64,000 bases of DNA from Pseudomonas oryzihabitans (GTDB taxonomy: Bacteria > Pseudomonadota > Gammaproteobacteria > Pseudomonadales > Pseudomonadaceae), in contig NZ_VDND01000001.1 in assembly GCF_007665395.1 (NCBI RefSeq), forward strand, positions 434,001 to 498,000, given 5' to 3'. The notes under the pieces are model-generated. The model ran no database searches and was not told the origin of the DNA. It was given only the letters and a program-made list of their open reading frames with translations. Positions 34,288-43,199 of the stretch are shown here, piece by piece. The position numbers and the translations under genes were made by a program. Positions within the stretch are counted from its first letter, which is position 1, and every line of letters starts with the position of its first letter.

Positions 34288-34784
34288 GGTAGGTTGGGCT
34301 GAGCGTAGCGAAGCCCAACGCCACGGCGTCTGAATCCTTGATTGTTGGGCTTCGACGATGGAGCCGTCTCAACCCAACCTACGCCAGACCGGTAGGTTGG
34401 GTTGAGCGCCGCGAAGCCCAACAGCATAAGGCACGAGCTACTCAATGTTGGGCTTCGACGATGGCGCCGTCGCAACTCAACCTACGCCAGACCGGTAGGT
34501 TGGGTTGAGCGCAGCGAAGCCCAACAGCGTGAGGATCGAGCGCCTCGATGTTGGGCTTCGACGATGGAGCCGTCGCAACCCAACCTACGCCAGACCGGTA
34601 ATTTGGGTTGAGCGCAGAGGAGCCCAACAGCGTGAGGCTTAAGCGCCTCGATGTTGGGCTTCGACGATGGAGCCGTCTCAACCCAACCTACGCCAGACCG
34701 GTAATTTGGGTTGAGCGTCGCGAAGCCCAACAGCATGAGGCTCGAGCGCCTCGATGTTGGGCGCCGCCTCAACGCAACCTACGA
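34288..34784. repeat. Five tandem 103-bp hairpin repeats
   Basis: Units begin at 34288, 34391, 34494, 34597 and 34700, each exactly 103 bp except the last, which lacks an internal stretch. Each unit is an imperfect palindrome: outer arms GTAGGTTGGGTTG / CAACCCAACCTAC, inner arms CGAAGCCCAAC / GTTGGGCTTCG. Units differ mainly in the loop. ORFs of 60-110 codons cross several units on both strands, but they look like by-products of the repeat. The array fills the gap between two converging operons. Confidence 0.92.
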
Positions 34785-34800
34785 GCTGGAAGCTGGTTGG

Positions 34801-35472
34801 CTAGACCACTGGCACCTCTTCAAGGTGCCGGTATTCCGCGCCCAGGCGTCGGGCGAGTTCGCCGGCTCGGCCCAAGCGCAGTGGCCCCAGTTCGATATCC
34901 AGCACCTGGACAGGACAATCCGGTACTGCCAGCTCTTCCAGGTCGCGCAGGCGTCCATCAGTGACCAACAGCAGCCGGCATTCTTCTCCAGGGTGCTGCC
35001 GGCGACGACTTCTCAGCCATGCCTGAGCTTCCGCCAGGCCCGCCCGCAAGGGCGTTCCGCCTCCCGCTCCCAACTGCTCCAGCCAGGCCTGCAATGCCCG
35101 ACCGCTGCGCTGGCCCTGGAAAGACCATTCGGGCCGCTCCCCTGCCGTCTGCAGGACCGCGACTCTGACCCGCTGCCGATAGGCCTGCTCGAACCAATCG
35201 GCTAGCAGGCCCTTGGCCTGGGCCAGGGCGCCATGGCGGCGGGTGGAGGCGGAGTGATCGACGATCACCAGCCAGAGTTGGGCGGGGCGACGGCTGCGCG
35301 GCTGACGGACCAAATCAGTGGCCCGCCGCGGACGACCGCGCAACAGGGTCGGTAGCCAGGCGATGGCGCCCTCTTCGCCCAACGAGCGCGCACCCTGACG
35401 GCCACCTGCGGCCCTGCCCATCCCGGCCCGGGCATCACGATCCGCAGGACGGCTGGATCGGATGCCTAGGGC
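34801..35472 (-). CDS. chlD: von Willebrand A domain of ChlD-type cobaltochelatase subunit (reached by -1 frameshift from chlI)
   Basis: This frame supplies 223 residues of a VWA domain with an intact MIDAS metal site: DHSAS, the Thr in [10 protein letters not shown], and TDGRLRD. In cobalt and magnesium chelatases this domain sits C-terminal to an AAA+ domain in one subunit (ChlD/BchD, CobT-like). The frame is open across the chlI stop codon back to the slippery site at 35472-35478. A -1 shift there would fuse it to the 350 chlI codons, giving 573 residues. The first ATG in this frame is at 35421, with no good ribosome-binding site, which favours frameshifting over separate initiation. Confidence 0.85.
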   Translation of the reverse strand, partial: ALGIRSSRPADRDARAGMGRAAGGRQGARSLGEEGAIAWLPTLLRGRPRRATDLVRQPRSRRPAQLWLVIVDHSASTRRHGALAQAKGLLADWFEQAYRQRVRVAVLQTAGERPEWSFQGQRSGRALQAWLEQLGAGGGTPLRAGLAEAQAWLRSRRRQHPGEECRLLLVTDGRLRDLEELAVPDCPVQVLDIELGPLRLGRAGELARRLGAEYRHLEEVPVV

Positions 35473-35478
35473 TTTTTT
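35431..35478 (-). promoter_or_regulatory. Programmed -1 frameshift signal in chlI/chlD
   Basis: In the chlI reading frame the mRNA has GCA AAA AAG CCC TAG, containing the heptamer A-AAA-AAG (35478-35472), the same slippery sequence as E. coli dnaX. Five bases later a stem begins: GGCATC (35466-35461) pairs with GATGCC (35436-35431), and CGATCC (35460-35455) pairs with GGATCG (35443-35438). This gives 12 bp with a single bulged U and an 11-base loop. Heptamer, spacer and stem all meet the usual rules for -1 frameshifting. No strong upstream Shine-Dalgarno stimulator was found. Confidence 0.85.
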
Positions 35479-36521
35479 GCCACGTCCAGCCGGCGCCGCG
35501 GTCCGCTCGCCATAGGCTGGGGCGCCAAGGCGCCCCAGGTATCACCTGCACCGCCGCGACGATCAGGCTCACCCCCACCCTGTTGATCACCTGCCTCCTG
35601 CTCTGGAGTGGCAGAGTGATCTTCTTTCTTTAGGGGTGGTATTACTGACGGGGCATCTGTTGAATCCCGACGCCGATGGCGCAGGGCGAAGTCGGCGACA
35701 GCGGCAATGTCGGCGTTTTCGATGGCGGACGCGCCCCGCCAGGCGGCATGGGCGCGAGCCGCGCGCAGCCAGACGAGGTCGGCGCGCAGGCCATCGACCC
35801 CCGCCAGATGGCAGCCTTCGGTGATGACGTCCAACGCGGCGTCATCCAGGGGGATGCTGGAAAGCCGCGTGCGCGCCTGGGCGCAACGCTGGCGCAAGGC
35901 CGCCTGCGCCTCCTCCCAGTGGGCGACGAAGGCGGTGGGATCGCTATCGAAGGCCAACCGCCGGCGCAGGATCTCGGCTCTTTCACGCGGTGCCGGACGA
36001 CTGTCCAGCGCCAGGGCGAAGCCGAAGCGATCCAGCAACTGCGGACGCAACTCACCCTCTTCCGGATTCATGGTGCCTACCAGCAGGAAACGGGCAGCAT
36101 GCTCATGGGAAAGGCCATCGCGCTCCACCCGGTTGACGCCACTGGCCGCCACGTCGAGCAGCAGGTCCACCAGATGATCCGGCAGCAGGTTGACCTCGTC
36201 GACATAGAGCACCCCACCGTCGGCGGCGGCCAGTACGCCGGGAGCGAAGCGTGCCCGGCCCTCGCCGAGGGCCGCGTCCAGGTCCAGGGTGCCGACGATG
36301 CGTTCCTCGCTGGCACCCAGCGGCAGGGTGACGAAGGGGCCGCCGCCGAGCAGGTCGGCCAGGCCGCGCGCCAGGGTGGACTTGGCCATGCCGCGCGGCC
36401 CCTCGATCAGTACCCCGCCAATACGGGGGTCGATGGCGTTCAGGCACAGCGCCAGCTTCAAGGACTCAGCGCCGACCACGGCGGCCAGGGGAAAGACGGG
36501 GGCGGTCATTTCAGGCTTCAT
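35466..36521 (-). CDS. chlI: AAA+ subunit of cobalto/magnesium-chelatase (ChlI-type), zero-frame product
   Basis: A 351-residue AAA+ ATPase that would drive Co2+ insertion with CobN. Walker A is degenerate in spelling but recognisable ([10 protein letters not shown]), Walker B is [15 protein letters not shown], and sensor regions include [18 protein letters not shown]. The last 60 residues are an acidic/proline linker (PPLKKEDHS ... WGALAPQP) normally found between the AAA+ and VWA domains of ChlD proteins. The frame ends AKKP-stop right after a slippery heptamer. The start overlaps the cobN end by 11 bp. A second ATG four codons in is also possible. Confidence 0.92.
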   Translation of the reverse strand: MKPEMTAPVFPLAAVVGAESLKLALCLNAIDPRIGGVLIEGPRGMAKSTLARGLADLLGGGPFVTLPLGASEERIVGTLDLDAALGEGRARFAPGVLAAADGGVLYVDEVNLLPDHLVDLLLDVAASGVNRVERDGLSHEHAARFLLVGTMNPEEGELRPQLLDRFGFALALDSRPAPRERAEILRRRLAFDSDPTAFVAHWEEAQAALRQRCAQARTRLSSIPLDDAALDVITEGCHLAGVDGLRADLVWLRAARAHAAWRGASAIENADIAAVADFALRHRRRDSTDAPSVIPPLKKEDHSATPEQEAGDQQGGGEPDRRGGAGDTWGALAPQPMASGPRRRLDVAKKP

Positions 36522-39500
36522 CCATATCCATCAGCAGCTGTTCGAGGGCATCGCGGTAATCGCCCGGTTCATGCCAGAGGCCACGCTGCTGGGCTTCCAG
36601 CAGGCGCTCGGTCATATCGCGGAGCGCTTCGGGATTGTGGCGTTCGACGAATTCGCGGGTGTCGGCGTCCAGTAAGTAGGCATCGGCCAGTTGCTGGTAC
36701 TGGTGATCCTCGACCAGCTCGGTGGTGGCGCCGAAGCCAAACAGATAGTCCACGGTCGCCGCCATCTCGAAGGCGCCCTTGTAGCCATGCCGCTTCATGC
36801 CGGCAATCCACTTGGGATTGGCTGCCCGCGAACGGACGACGCGGCCCAATTCTTCCTTCAGGGTGCGGATGCGCGGCAGGTCGGCCTGGGCGTGATCGCC
36901 GAAATAGCTCGCCCGCCGCTGGCCACTCAAAGTCTCGGCAGCGGCCAGCATGCCGCCCTGGAACTGGTAGTAGTCGTTGGAATCGAGCAGGTCGTGCTCG
37001 CGGTTGTCCTGGTTCTGCAGCACCGCCTGCAGGCGCCCGAGGCGGCGGGAAAAATCCTCCCGCGCGGCGGTGCCTTCATCCTCGGCGCCATAGGCATAGC
37101 CGCCCCAGTTGAGATAGGCGGTGGCCAGCTCGCTGCGCTCCTGCCACTGGCGCTCTTCCACCGCGCCCTGGACACCAGCGCCATAGGCGCCGGGCTGGGC
37201 GCCGAAGATTCGCCAGCCGGCCTGGCGCCGCGCCTGGTCCGCTGCGGCGCCGGCCGCTTCCAGTGCGGCGCGTTCGCGACGGATCTGGGCGGCCAGGGGA
37301 TTGAGGTCGTCCGGTTCGTCCAGCGCGGCCACCGCCTGCACGGCCGCATCGAACAGCCGCACCAGCCCCCCAAAGGCATCGCGGAAGAAGCCAGAAATAC
37401 GCAGGGTGACGTCCACCCGCGGCCGGTCCAGCAGCGACAGTGGCAGGATCTCGAAGTCTTCCACCCGAGCGCTGCCGGTCTGCCACACCGGGCGCACGCC
37501 CAGCAGGGCCATGGCCTGGGCGATGTCGTCGCCGCCGGTCCTCATGGTGGCGGTGCCCCAGACCGACAGGCCCAGTTGGCGCAGGTGATCGCCCTCTTCC
37601 TGCAGATGACGCTCCAGCAGCAGATTGGCCGACTGCCACCCCAGACGCCAGGCTGTCATGCTCGGCAGGTTGCGCACGTCCACGGAAAAGAAGTTGCGCC
37701 CGGTGGGCAGCACATCTAGTCGGCCGCGACTCGGCGCGCCGCTGGGCCCGGCCGGGACGAAACGGCCCGCCAAGGCGGCCAGCAGCCCACCGATCTCGGC
37801 GGGACCGCAGCCATCCAGGGCTGGGGCTACCTGGGTGACCAGTTGCTCCAGCACCGGGCGAGTCACTGGCAGGTCGTCCAGGGCCAGTGGCAAAGGCTCG
37901 CCGTCCACCGTTGCTGCAACCAGCGCTAGCGCCAGCAACTCCAGCCGCTCCCGGGTATCGCCGAGGGTGCGCCAGGGGTCAGCCGAGAGCGCCAGCAAGC
38001 AGGCCGGGCGCTCACCCTGCCAGGGCTCACCCAGGTCGGCGGCCAGGGGATCGAACTCCAGCTGCAAATCCTTGGCCAGCGCGCGCAGCAGGCTGGCGTT
38101 ACCACCCTGGGCATCGCCGCGCGGAATGCGCAGCAGGGCCACCAGGGTGTCGCGGCGCAGCTGTCCGGTCGGCGATTCGCCGAACACGTGCAGGCCATCG
38201 CGGATTTGGGATTCCTTGAGATCGCAGAGATAGGCGTCCAGCTGCGGCAGCCAGCTGTCCGGATCTTCGGTGATGACCAGGTCCAGTTCGCGATCCAGGG
38301 CGGTCTCGCGCACCAGGCGCAGGATCTCGCCACGCAGCTCGGTGGCGCGGCGCAGGTCCAGCAGGCTGGCGTCATAGTATTCGTCGGCCAGGCGCTCAAG
38401 ATCGCGCAGCGGGCCATAGCTTTCGGCGCGGGTCAGCGGCGGCATCAGGTGGTCGATGATCACCGCCTGGGTGCGGCGCTTGGCCTGGGCGCCCTCGCCC
38501 GGGTCGTTGACGATGAAGGGATAGACGTTGGGCAGCGGTCCGAGGATGGCGTCTGGCCAACAGTCTGCGGACATGCCCACGCCCTTGCCCGGCAGCCACT
38601 CCAGGTTGCCGTGCTTGCCCAGGTGGACCACCGCCTGGGCGCCATAGACCTCGCGCAACCAGAAGTAGAAGGCCAGGTAGCCATGGGGCGGCACCAGCGA
38701 CGGATCGTGATAGACCGCGGCGGGATCGACGTCATAGCCACGGGCCGGCTGGATGCCGACGAAGGTCAGGCCGAAGCGCACCCCGGCGACCATGAGCCGA
38801 CCGCGACGGTGCATGGGATCGGCATCGGGCGCGCCCCAACGCTCGGTCACCGCCTGCTGCAGGCGTTGCGGCAGGCGCTCGAACAAGGCCTGGTAGTCGT
38901 CCAGCGCCAGGCTCTGCAAGGCGGGGCGCAGGTCGCGCACGGCCCTGTCGTTGGTCACCCCACCGAGCAGGCGCTCGATCAGGGCGGTGCCGCTGTCTGG
39001 CAGATTGGCGACTGGATAACCCGCGGTCTGCAGGGCCTGCAGCACCCTGAGCGCCGCCGCCGGGGTATCCAGGCCGACACCATTGCCGATGCGGCCATCA
39101 CGGGTCGGATAGTTGGCCAGGATCAGGGCGATCCGCTTGTCCGCCGCCGGGCGTCGCGCCAATTCGATCCAGTTGCGCGCCAGGCGAGCGACGAAGGCCA
39201 TGCGCTCGCCATCGGCCTGGTAATTGACCACATCGCTCTGGCTGCGCTCGCACCGCCAGGCCAGGCCCTTGAAGCTGATCGGCCGGGTGATGATGCGCCC
39301 GTCCAGCTCCGGCAGGGCGATGTGCATGGCCAGGTCGCGGGCGCCCAGGCCCTGGGGATTTTCCTGCCAACGCTCACGATTGTCCTGGGCGCAGATGGCC
39401 TGGAGTACCGGCACGGGACGGCGGAAGGGCGCGAGATTCGGCCGCTCCGGACTGGATTGGGCGAAGCCCGTCGTATTGAGGATCAGCGCGGCGTCGGTCT

Positions 39501-40260
39501 CGTCCAGCAGCCGCTCCACCTCGGCCAGGCAGGCCGGCTCCTTGAGACTGGCCACGGCGATGGGCAGCGGGTTCAGGCCCTGGGCCGCGAGCTGCTGGCA
39601 GAAGACGTCGACGAAGGCGGTGTTGGCTGCCTGCAGGTGGGTGCGATAGAACAGCAGCGCCGCCGTTGGCCAGCCTGGCTGCCACGTCGCGCGCCAGCCG
39701 TCGAGGCCCAGGCCCTCCGCCTGGTAGACCGCCACCCGCGGCAATTCCCGCGGCGGCTCGTAGGTGTACGGGGCACCCAGGCAGTCGGCGGCCAGGCAAT
39801 GCAGGAAGTCCCGCGCATTGGCCAGGCCACCCTGGCGCAGGTAGCGCCAGAGCCGCTCGGCCAGGTCGGGGGCCACCGTTCCCAAGGCCAGCAACTCCGG
39901 ATCGGGGCGGTCGCAACCGGGCACCGCGATCAGGGTCAGCCCCCGCGCGGCCAACTCCGCCAGCCGTTCCATGCCATAGCGCCAATAGCCCTGGCCGCCA
40001 TGCAGGGAGATGAATACCACCTGCGCCTGGCTCAGCACCTCCTCGACATAGAGATCCACCGAGGCGTGGTTCTGCAACTGCATCGGGTTGGCCAGGCGCA
40101 GGCTGGGATAGCCGGCGTCCAGGGTGCGGATGGCCTCGGCTAGCAGCGCCAGGTGCGAATCGCCGCTGCAGAGGACGACGATCTCAGCGGGTGTCTGGGC
40201 CAGATGGGCGATGCCGTCGTCCGGGACGAAACCGCCCGGCTGGGTACGCAGCAGATGCAT
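36511..40260 (-). CDS. cobN: Cobaltochelatase large subunit
   Basis: CobN binds hydrogenobyrinic acid a,c-diamide and inserts cobalt in the aerobic cobalamin pathway, powered by an AAA+/VWA complex. The 1249-residue protein has the usual length. Recognisable blocks include [86 protein letters not shown] and [20 protein letters not shown], all characteristic of CobN. It is the second gene after cobW (6 bp apart) and overlaps chlI. The absence of cobS/cobT genes nearby fits the use of ChlI/ChlD proteins instead. Confidence 0.97.
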   Translation of the reverse strand: MHLLRTQPGGFVPDDGIAHLAQTPAEIVVLCSGDSHLALLAEAIRTLDAGYPSLRLANPMQLQNHASVDLYVEEVLSQAQVVFISLHGGQGYWRYGMERLAELAARGLTLIAVPGCDRPDPELLALGTVAPDLAERLWRYLRQGGLANARDFLHCLAADCLGAPYTYEPPRELPRVAVYQAEGLGLDGWRATWQPGWPTAALLFYRTHLQAANTAFVDVFCQQLAAQGLNPLPIAVASLKEPACLAEVERLLDETDAALILNTTGFAQSSPERPNLAPFRRPVPVLQAICAQDNRERWQENPQGLGARDLAMHIALPELDGRIITRPISFKGLAWRCERSQSDVVNYQADGERMAFVARLARNWIELARRPAADKRIALILANYPTRDGRIGNGVGLDTPAAALRVLQALQTAGYPVANLPDSGTALIERLLGGVTNDRAVRDLRPALQSLALDDYQALFERLPQRLQQAVTERWGAPDADPMHRRGRLMVAGVRFGLTFVGIQPARGYDVDPAAVYHDPSLVPPHGYLAFYFWLREVYGAQAVVHLGKHGNLEWLPGKGVGMSADCWPDAILGPLPNVYPFIVNDPGEGAQAKRRTQAVIIDHLMPPLTRAESYGPLRDLERLADEYYDASLLDLRRATELRGEILRLVRETALDRELDLVITEDPDSWLPQLDAYLCDLKESQIRDGLHVFGESPTGQLRRDTLVALLRIPRGDAQGGNASLLRALAKDLQLEFDPLAADLGEPWQGERPACLLALSADPWRTLGDTRERLELLALALVAATVDGEPLPLALDDLPVTRPVLEQLVTQVAPALDGCGPAEIGGLLAALAGRFVPAGPSGAPSRGRLDVLPTGRNFFSVDVRNLPSMTAWRLGWQSANLLLERHLQEEGDHLRQLGLSVWGTATMRTGGDDIAQAMALLGVRPVWQTGSARVEDFEILPLSLLDRPRVDVTLRISGFFRDAFGGLVRLFDAAVQAVAALDEPDDLNPLAAQIRRERAALEAAGAAADQARRQAGWRIFGAQPGAYGAGVQGAVEERQWQERSELATAYLNWGGYAYGAEDEGTAAREDFSRRLGRLQAVLQNQDNREHDLLDSNDYYQFQGGMLAAAETLSGQRRASYFGDHAQADLPRIRTLKEELGRVVRSRAANPKWIAGMKRHGYKGAFEMAATVDYLFGFGATTELVEDHQYQQLADAYLLDADTREFVERHNPEALRDMTERLLEAQQRGLWHEPGDYRDALEQLLMDMDEA

Positions 40261-40266
40261 CTAGGC

Positions 40267-41319
40267 TCAGGCCACCGCGGCGCGGAGCTGGGCGCTGATG
40301 GCTGCCTGGTCCAGCTGCTGGCCGATCAGCACCAGCTGGGTGCTGCGGGCCTCACCTGGCTGCCAGGCGCGGTCGAAGTGCTTGTCGAACCGAGTGCCAA
40401 CACCCTGCACCAGCAGGCGCAGCGGCTTGCCGGTGATGGCGGCGAAGCCCTTCACGCGCAGTACGCCATGGGTCTTGACCACCTCACCCAGGGCTGCCAG
40501 CAGGGTCGCCTCGGCCACCTCTGGCAACTCGACGCCGAAGGAGTCGAATTCGTCATGATCGTGATCCTCGTGGCCCTCGAGGTCATGATGGGTCGGACGG
40601 CTGTCGATATGGGCCTCGGACTCGGCCTGCAAGCCAAGCAGGACCGACAACGGCAGCACGCCACGACTGGCTTCCACCACCTTGACCGCGGGCGGCAGTT
40701 CCTCGCTCACCTCGGCGCGCACTCGCGCCAGGGCCTCGGCCGCCAGGCCGTCGGCCTTGTTGAGGATCACCAGGTCGGCGCTGGCCAACTGGTCTTCGAA
40801 CAATTCGTGCAGCGGTGACTCGTGATCCAGGTTGGGATCCTGGCGACGCTGGACATCCACCTGCTCGGGATGGGCGGCGAAGGTACCGGCCGCCACCGCG
40901 GGACTATCGACCACGGTGATCACCGCGTCCACGGTGCAGGCGTTGCGGATCTCCGGCCACTGGAAGGCTTGCACCAGGGGCTTGGGCAGGGCCAGGCCAC
41001 TGGTCTCGATGAGGATATGGTCGATGTCGCCACGGCGCGCCACCAGCTCCTTCATCACCGGGAAGAATTCCTCCTGCACGGTGCAGCACAGGCAGCCATT
41101 GGCGAGTTCGAAGACCCGGCCCTGGGCCTCTTCTTCGGTGCAGCCGATGCTGCACTGCCGCAGGATCTCGCCATCGATACCCAGCTCGCCGAATTCGTTG
41201 ACGATCACCGCGATGCGGCGGCCTTCGGCATGGTCGAGCATGTGGCGCAGCAGGGTGGTCTTGCCGGCCCCGAGGAAGCCGGTGACGATGGTGACGGGGG
41301 TCTTGGCCAGGGTTTTCAT
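40267..41319 (-). CDS. cobW: CobW-type GTPase / metal chaperone
   Basis: A 350-residue G3E GTPase thought to deliver Co2+ to the cobaltochelatase. The P-loop GFLGAGKTT lies at 14-22, the metal-binding GCLCC at 75-79, guanine-specificity NKAD near 190, and a His/Asp-rich loop (HHDLEGHEDHDHDEF, about 240-255) in the middle. The C-terminal CobW_C domain contains RVKGFAAITG. It heads cobW-cobN-chlI/D and lies directly downstream of a minus-strand cobalamin riboswitch, so it should be shut off by adenosylcobalamin. Confidence 0.95.
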   Translation of the reverse strand: MKTLAKTPVTIVTGFLGAGKTTLLRHMLDHAEGRRIAVIVNEFGELGIDGEILRQCSIGCTEEEAQGRVFELANGCLCCTVQEEFFPVMKELVARRGDIDHILIETSGLALPKPLVQAFQWPEIRNACTVDAVITVVDSPAVAAGTFAAHPEQVDVQRRQDPNLDHESPLHELFEDQLASADLVILNKADGLAAEALARVRAEVSEELPPAVKVVEASRGVLPLSVLLGLQAESEAHIDSRPTHHDLEGHEDHDHDEFDSFGVELPEVAEATLLAALGEVVKTHGVLRVKGFAAITGKPLRLLVQGVGTRFDKHFDRAWQPGEARSTQLVLIGQQLDQAAISAQLRAAVA

Positions 41320-41433
41320 GGGCTGCCCTTAGATAGAAAGCTGAATAAGACGGGCAGGCATGCCGGACGCCCGCACGCTGGCGAGGCCCTGGTGGCAGCC
41401 CGGATCACCCCGCCCGGTTGCGTATGGGAAACT

Positions 41434-41620
41434 GGCGAGGCAGGTCTCCTGGCTCGCGGCGCCTGGCTCCGGCCTTCCCGCGTGAGCAGTGGCCTGGTGG
41501 AGAGACTAAAAATGCCGCTTACAGTTGCGGGGGCAGCCGCGGTGTCGCACCGCGTTCCCTTTCAAGCTCTTGTCGACAAGAGCACCTCGAAGCCCGACAG
41601 GCTACGAGTGCCCCGCCAGA
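41434..41620 (-). ncRNA. Cobalamin riboswitch controlling cobW-cobN-chlI/D
   Basis: On the minus strand the leader has the conserved aptamer parts in order: AAAGGGAACGCGGTG, CTGCCCCCGCAACTGTAAGC, CCACTG, GCGGGAAGGC and the B12 box GAGCCAGGAGACCTGCC (41455-41439). It ends about 115 bases before the cobW ATG, leaving room for an expression platform. The exact 5' limit is approximate. Confidence 0.92.
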
Positions 41621-41670
41621 GTGTCAATGCGCCAGGCTTGACCGACGGACAGGCGCGTGGTCTGCTCAGC

Positions 41671-41858
41671 GTTGCTTCAGGTGTCGCGACTCCGCCATGG
41701 GTCGCGGTGAAACGGGAAGCCGGTCCGAGTCCGGCACTGCCCCCGCAACGGTAGACGAGCGCAGGATCACGATGCCACCCGGCCGGCAAGTCTGGGGAAG
41801 GCGATCCTGGTAGTTGCAGCCTGCAACCCTCGTGAGTCCGGAGACCGGCCTGCTGCTT
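41671..41858 (+). ncRNA. Cobalamin riboswitch controlling cbtB-cbtA-cobE
   Basis: On the plus strand: GTGAAACGGGAAGCCGGT, CACTGCCCCCGCAACGGTA, GGGGAAGGCGATC and the B12 box GAGTCCGGAGACCGGCC (41834-41850). It lies about 95 bases before the cbtB ATG. It is divergent from, and about 50 bp away from, the 5' end of the minus-strand riboswitch, so the promoters of both operons must lie in or near the short gap between them. Confidence 0.92.
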
Positions 41859-41953
41859 TCAAGCAACCCGCGGTGGGCGGTCGTGCTGGACGGCGGCCGC
41901 CTGCGGCTCGCTGCCTAGGCGCGTCCCTGCCGCTTCGACTCCGAGGCCTTGCC

Positions 41954-42139
41954 ATGACCGTCGTCCGCACCACTACCGCCCTCCCCCAAACCAATACCCG
42001 CGCCCAACGCCTGACCGCCACCCTGCTCGCCTGCCTGCTCGGGCTGAGCCTGGTGTTCCTGGCCGGCTTCTCCCACGTCGAGGCGCTGCACAACGGTGCC
42101 CACGATACCCGCCACAGCGAAGGCTTCCCCTGCCACTGA
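41954..42139 (+). CDS. cbtB: Cobalt transporter subunit CbtB
   Basis: A 61-residue single-span membrane protein. The helix TATLLACLLGLSLVFLAGF is followed by the family's metal-binding tail HNGAHDTRHSEGFPCH. With CbtA it forms a predicted B12-regulated cobalt importer. The ATG at 41954 gives the normal small size, and an upstream in-frame extension runs into the riboswitch region. It precedes cbtA by 11 bp. Confidence 0.93.
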   Translation: MTVVRTTTALPQTNTRAQRLTATLLACLLGLSLVFLAGFSHVEALHNGAHDTRHSEGFPCH

Positions 42140-42150
42140 AGGAGCTCGCC

Positions 42151-42825
42151 ATGTTCCAGCGCATCGCCTTCAGTGCCGGCATCGCCGGCCTGCTCGCCGC
42201 CCTGCTCCTGAGCGTCCTGCAGAGCCTCTGGATGACCCCGCTCATCCTCCAGGCGGAAACCTACGAGGTCCAGACCGAGGCCCCGGTCCGGGCCGAACAC
42301 CATGATCATGGCGAGGAAGCCTGGACACCCGCGGATGGCTGGCCGCGCACCCTGTCGACCTTCGGCGGCAACCTGGTGGTGGCGGTGGGCTTTGGCCTGC
42401 TGCTGGCCGGGCTGTTCAACCTGCGCGCCCCGACCCGCGTCCATCAAGGATTGCTCTGGGGGTTGGCCGGCTATGCCACCTTCTGTCTCGCGCCCAGCCT
42501 TGGCTTGCCGTCGGAGCTACCGGGCACGGCGGCCGCGGATCTCACGGTGCGCCAGCTGTGGTGGATCGGCACGGCCGGTGCGACCGCCGGCGCCCTTGCC
42601 CTGTTGGCCTTCGCGCGCCATCCCGCTTTCAAGCTCGCCGCCCTGGGCCTGCTGGTCCTGCCGCATCTACTCGGCGCGCCCCAGCCGGTCGAACACGCGA
42701 GCCTGGCGCCGGAAGAGCTGCAGCGCCATTTCCAGGTCGCCGTGCTGGCCAGCAACCTGCCGTTCTGGTTGCTGCTTGGGCTGGCCTGCGGCTGGCTGTT
42801 CCGCCGCCAGGGTGTTCACGCCTGA
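42151..42825 (+). CDS. cbtA: Cobalt transporter subunit CbtA
   Basis: A 224-residue inner-membrane protein with about five to six hydrophobic segments. The N-terminus IAFSAGIAGLLAALLLSVLQ is followed by a loop with EHHDHGEEAW, likely metal-binding, and later by the family motif GLLWGLAGYATFCLAPSLGLP ending PPELPG-like (here PSELPGT). AAGGAG lies before the ATG. It is co-transcribed with cbtB behind the plus-strand riboswitch and overlaps cobE by one base. Confidence 0.92.
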   Translation: MFQRIAFSAGIAGLLAALLLSVLQSLWMTPLILQAETYEVQTEAPVRAEHHDHGEEAWTPADGWPRTLSTFGGNLVVAVGFGLLLAGLFNLRAPTRVHQGLLWGLAGYATFCLAPSLGLPSELPGTAAADLTVRQLWWIGTAGATAGALALLAFARHPAFKLAALGLLVLPHLLGAPQPVEHASLAPEELQRHFQVAVLASNLPFWLLLGLACGWLFRRQGVHA

Positions 42826-43199
42826 TGGCCCTGGTCTTGGGGCTAGGCTGCCGCCAGGGCTGTTCGGCGGATGAACTCGCCGACCTGGCGCTGGCCGTCT
42901 TGCAGGAAACCCGCTGTGAGGTCGCCGAGCTGACCGCGCTGGCAACCGTCGAGGGGCGCCTCGGCGAGGGTGCCATGCGCACCCTCGCCCAGCGCTGGCG
43001 GTTGCCCCTGCTTGGCTTTGCCGCAGACCAGCTGGCGCAGCAGGAAGGCATCCTGACGCCCAGCACCAAGGCCCTGCAGCACACCGGCAGCCCGAGCATC
43101 GCCGAGGCCGCCGCCCTGGCGGCCGCGGGCGAGGGCGCCAGGCTGCTGGTGGGCAAGCGCAAGAGCGCCGCCGCCACGGCGGCGCTGGCTTATGCTTGA
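42825..43199 (+). CDS. cobE: Cobalamin biosynthesis protein CobE (CbiG C-terminal type)
   Basis: A 124-residue protein of the CobE/GbiG-C fold: VLGLGCRQGCSADELADLAL, a middle LTALATVEGRLGEGAM, and TGSPSIAEAAALAAAG with LLVGKRKSAAATAALA at the end. CobE acts in the aerobic corrin pathway near the CobJ/CobM steps, with an incompletely known role. The ATG overlaps the cbtA stop (TGATG). It is the last gene of the cbt operon and overlaps the converging scpA gene by 10 bp. Confidence 0.88.
   Translation: MALVLGLGCRQGCSADELADLALAVLQETRCEVAELTALATVEGRLGEGAMRTLAQRWRLPLLGFAADQLAQQEGILTPSTKALQHTGSPSIAEAAALAAAGEGARLLVGKRKSAAATAALAYA

Noticed and set aside
34288..34784. CRISPR array
   Set aside because: The whole 103-bp unit is repeated with no unique spacers, and there are no cas genes.
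34221..34964. Several 70-118-codon ORFs in the 103-bp repeats
   Set aside because: The predicted peptides repeat with the DNA unit and occur on both strands, so they reflect the repeat and not genes.
35405..35448. Second hairpin (CCTGCGG with CCGCAGG) as the frameshift stimulator
   Set aside because: It starts 23 bases after the heptamer, too far, and competes with the better placed 12-bp stem at 35431-35466.
38188..40143. A 651-codon open frame on the plus strand opposite cobN
   Set aside because: High-GC codon bias opens antisense frames. Its translation is low-complexity (Gln/Gly/His/Ala rich) with no domain, while cobN on the other strand is conserved throughout.
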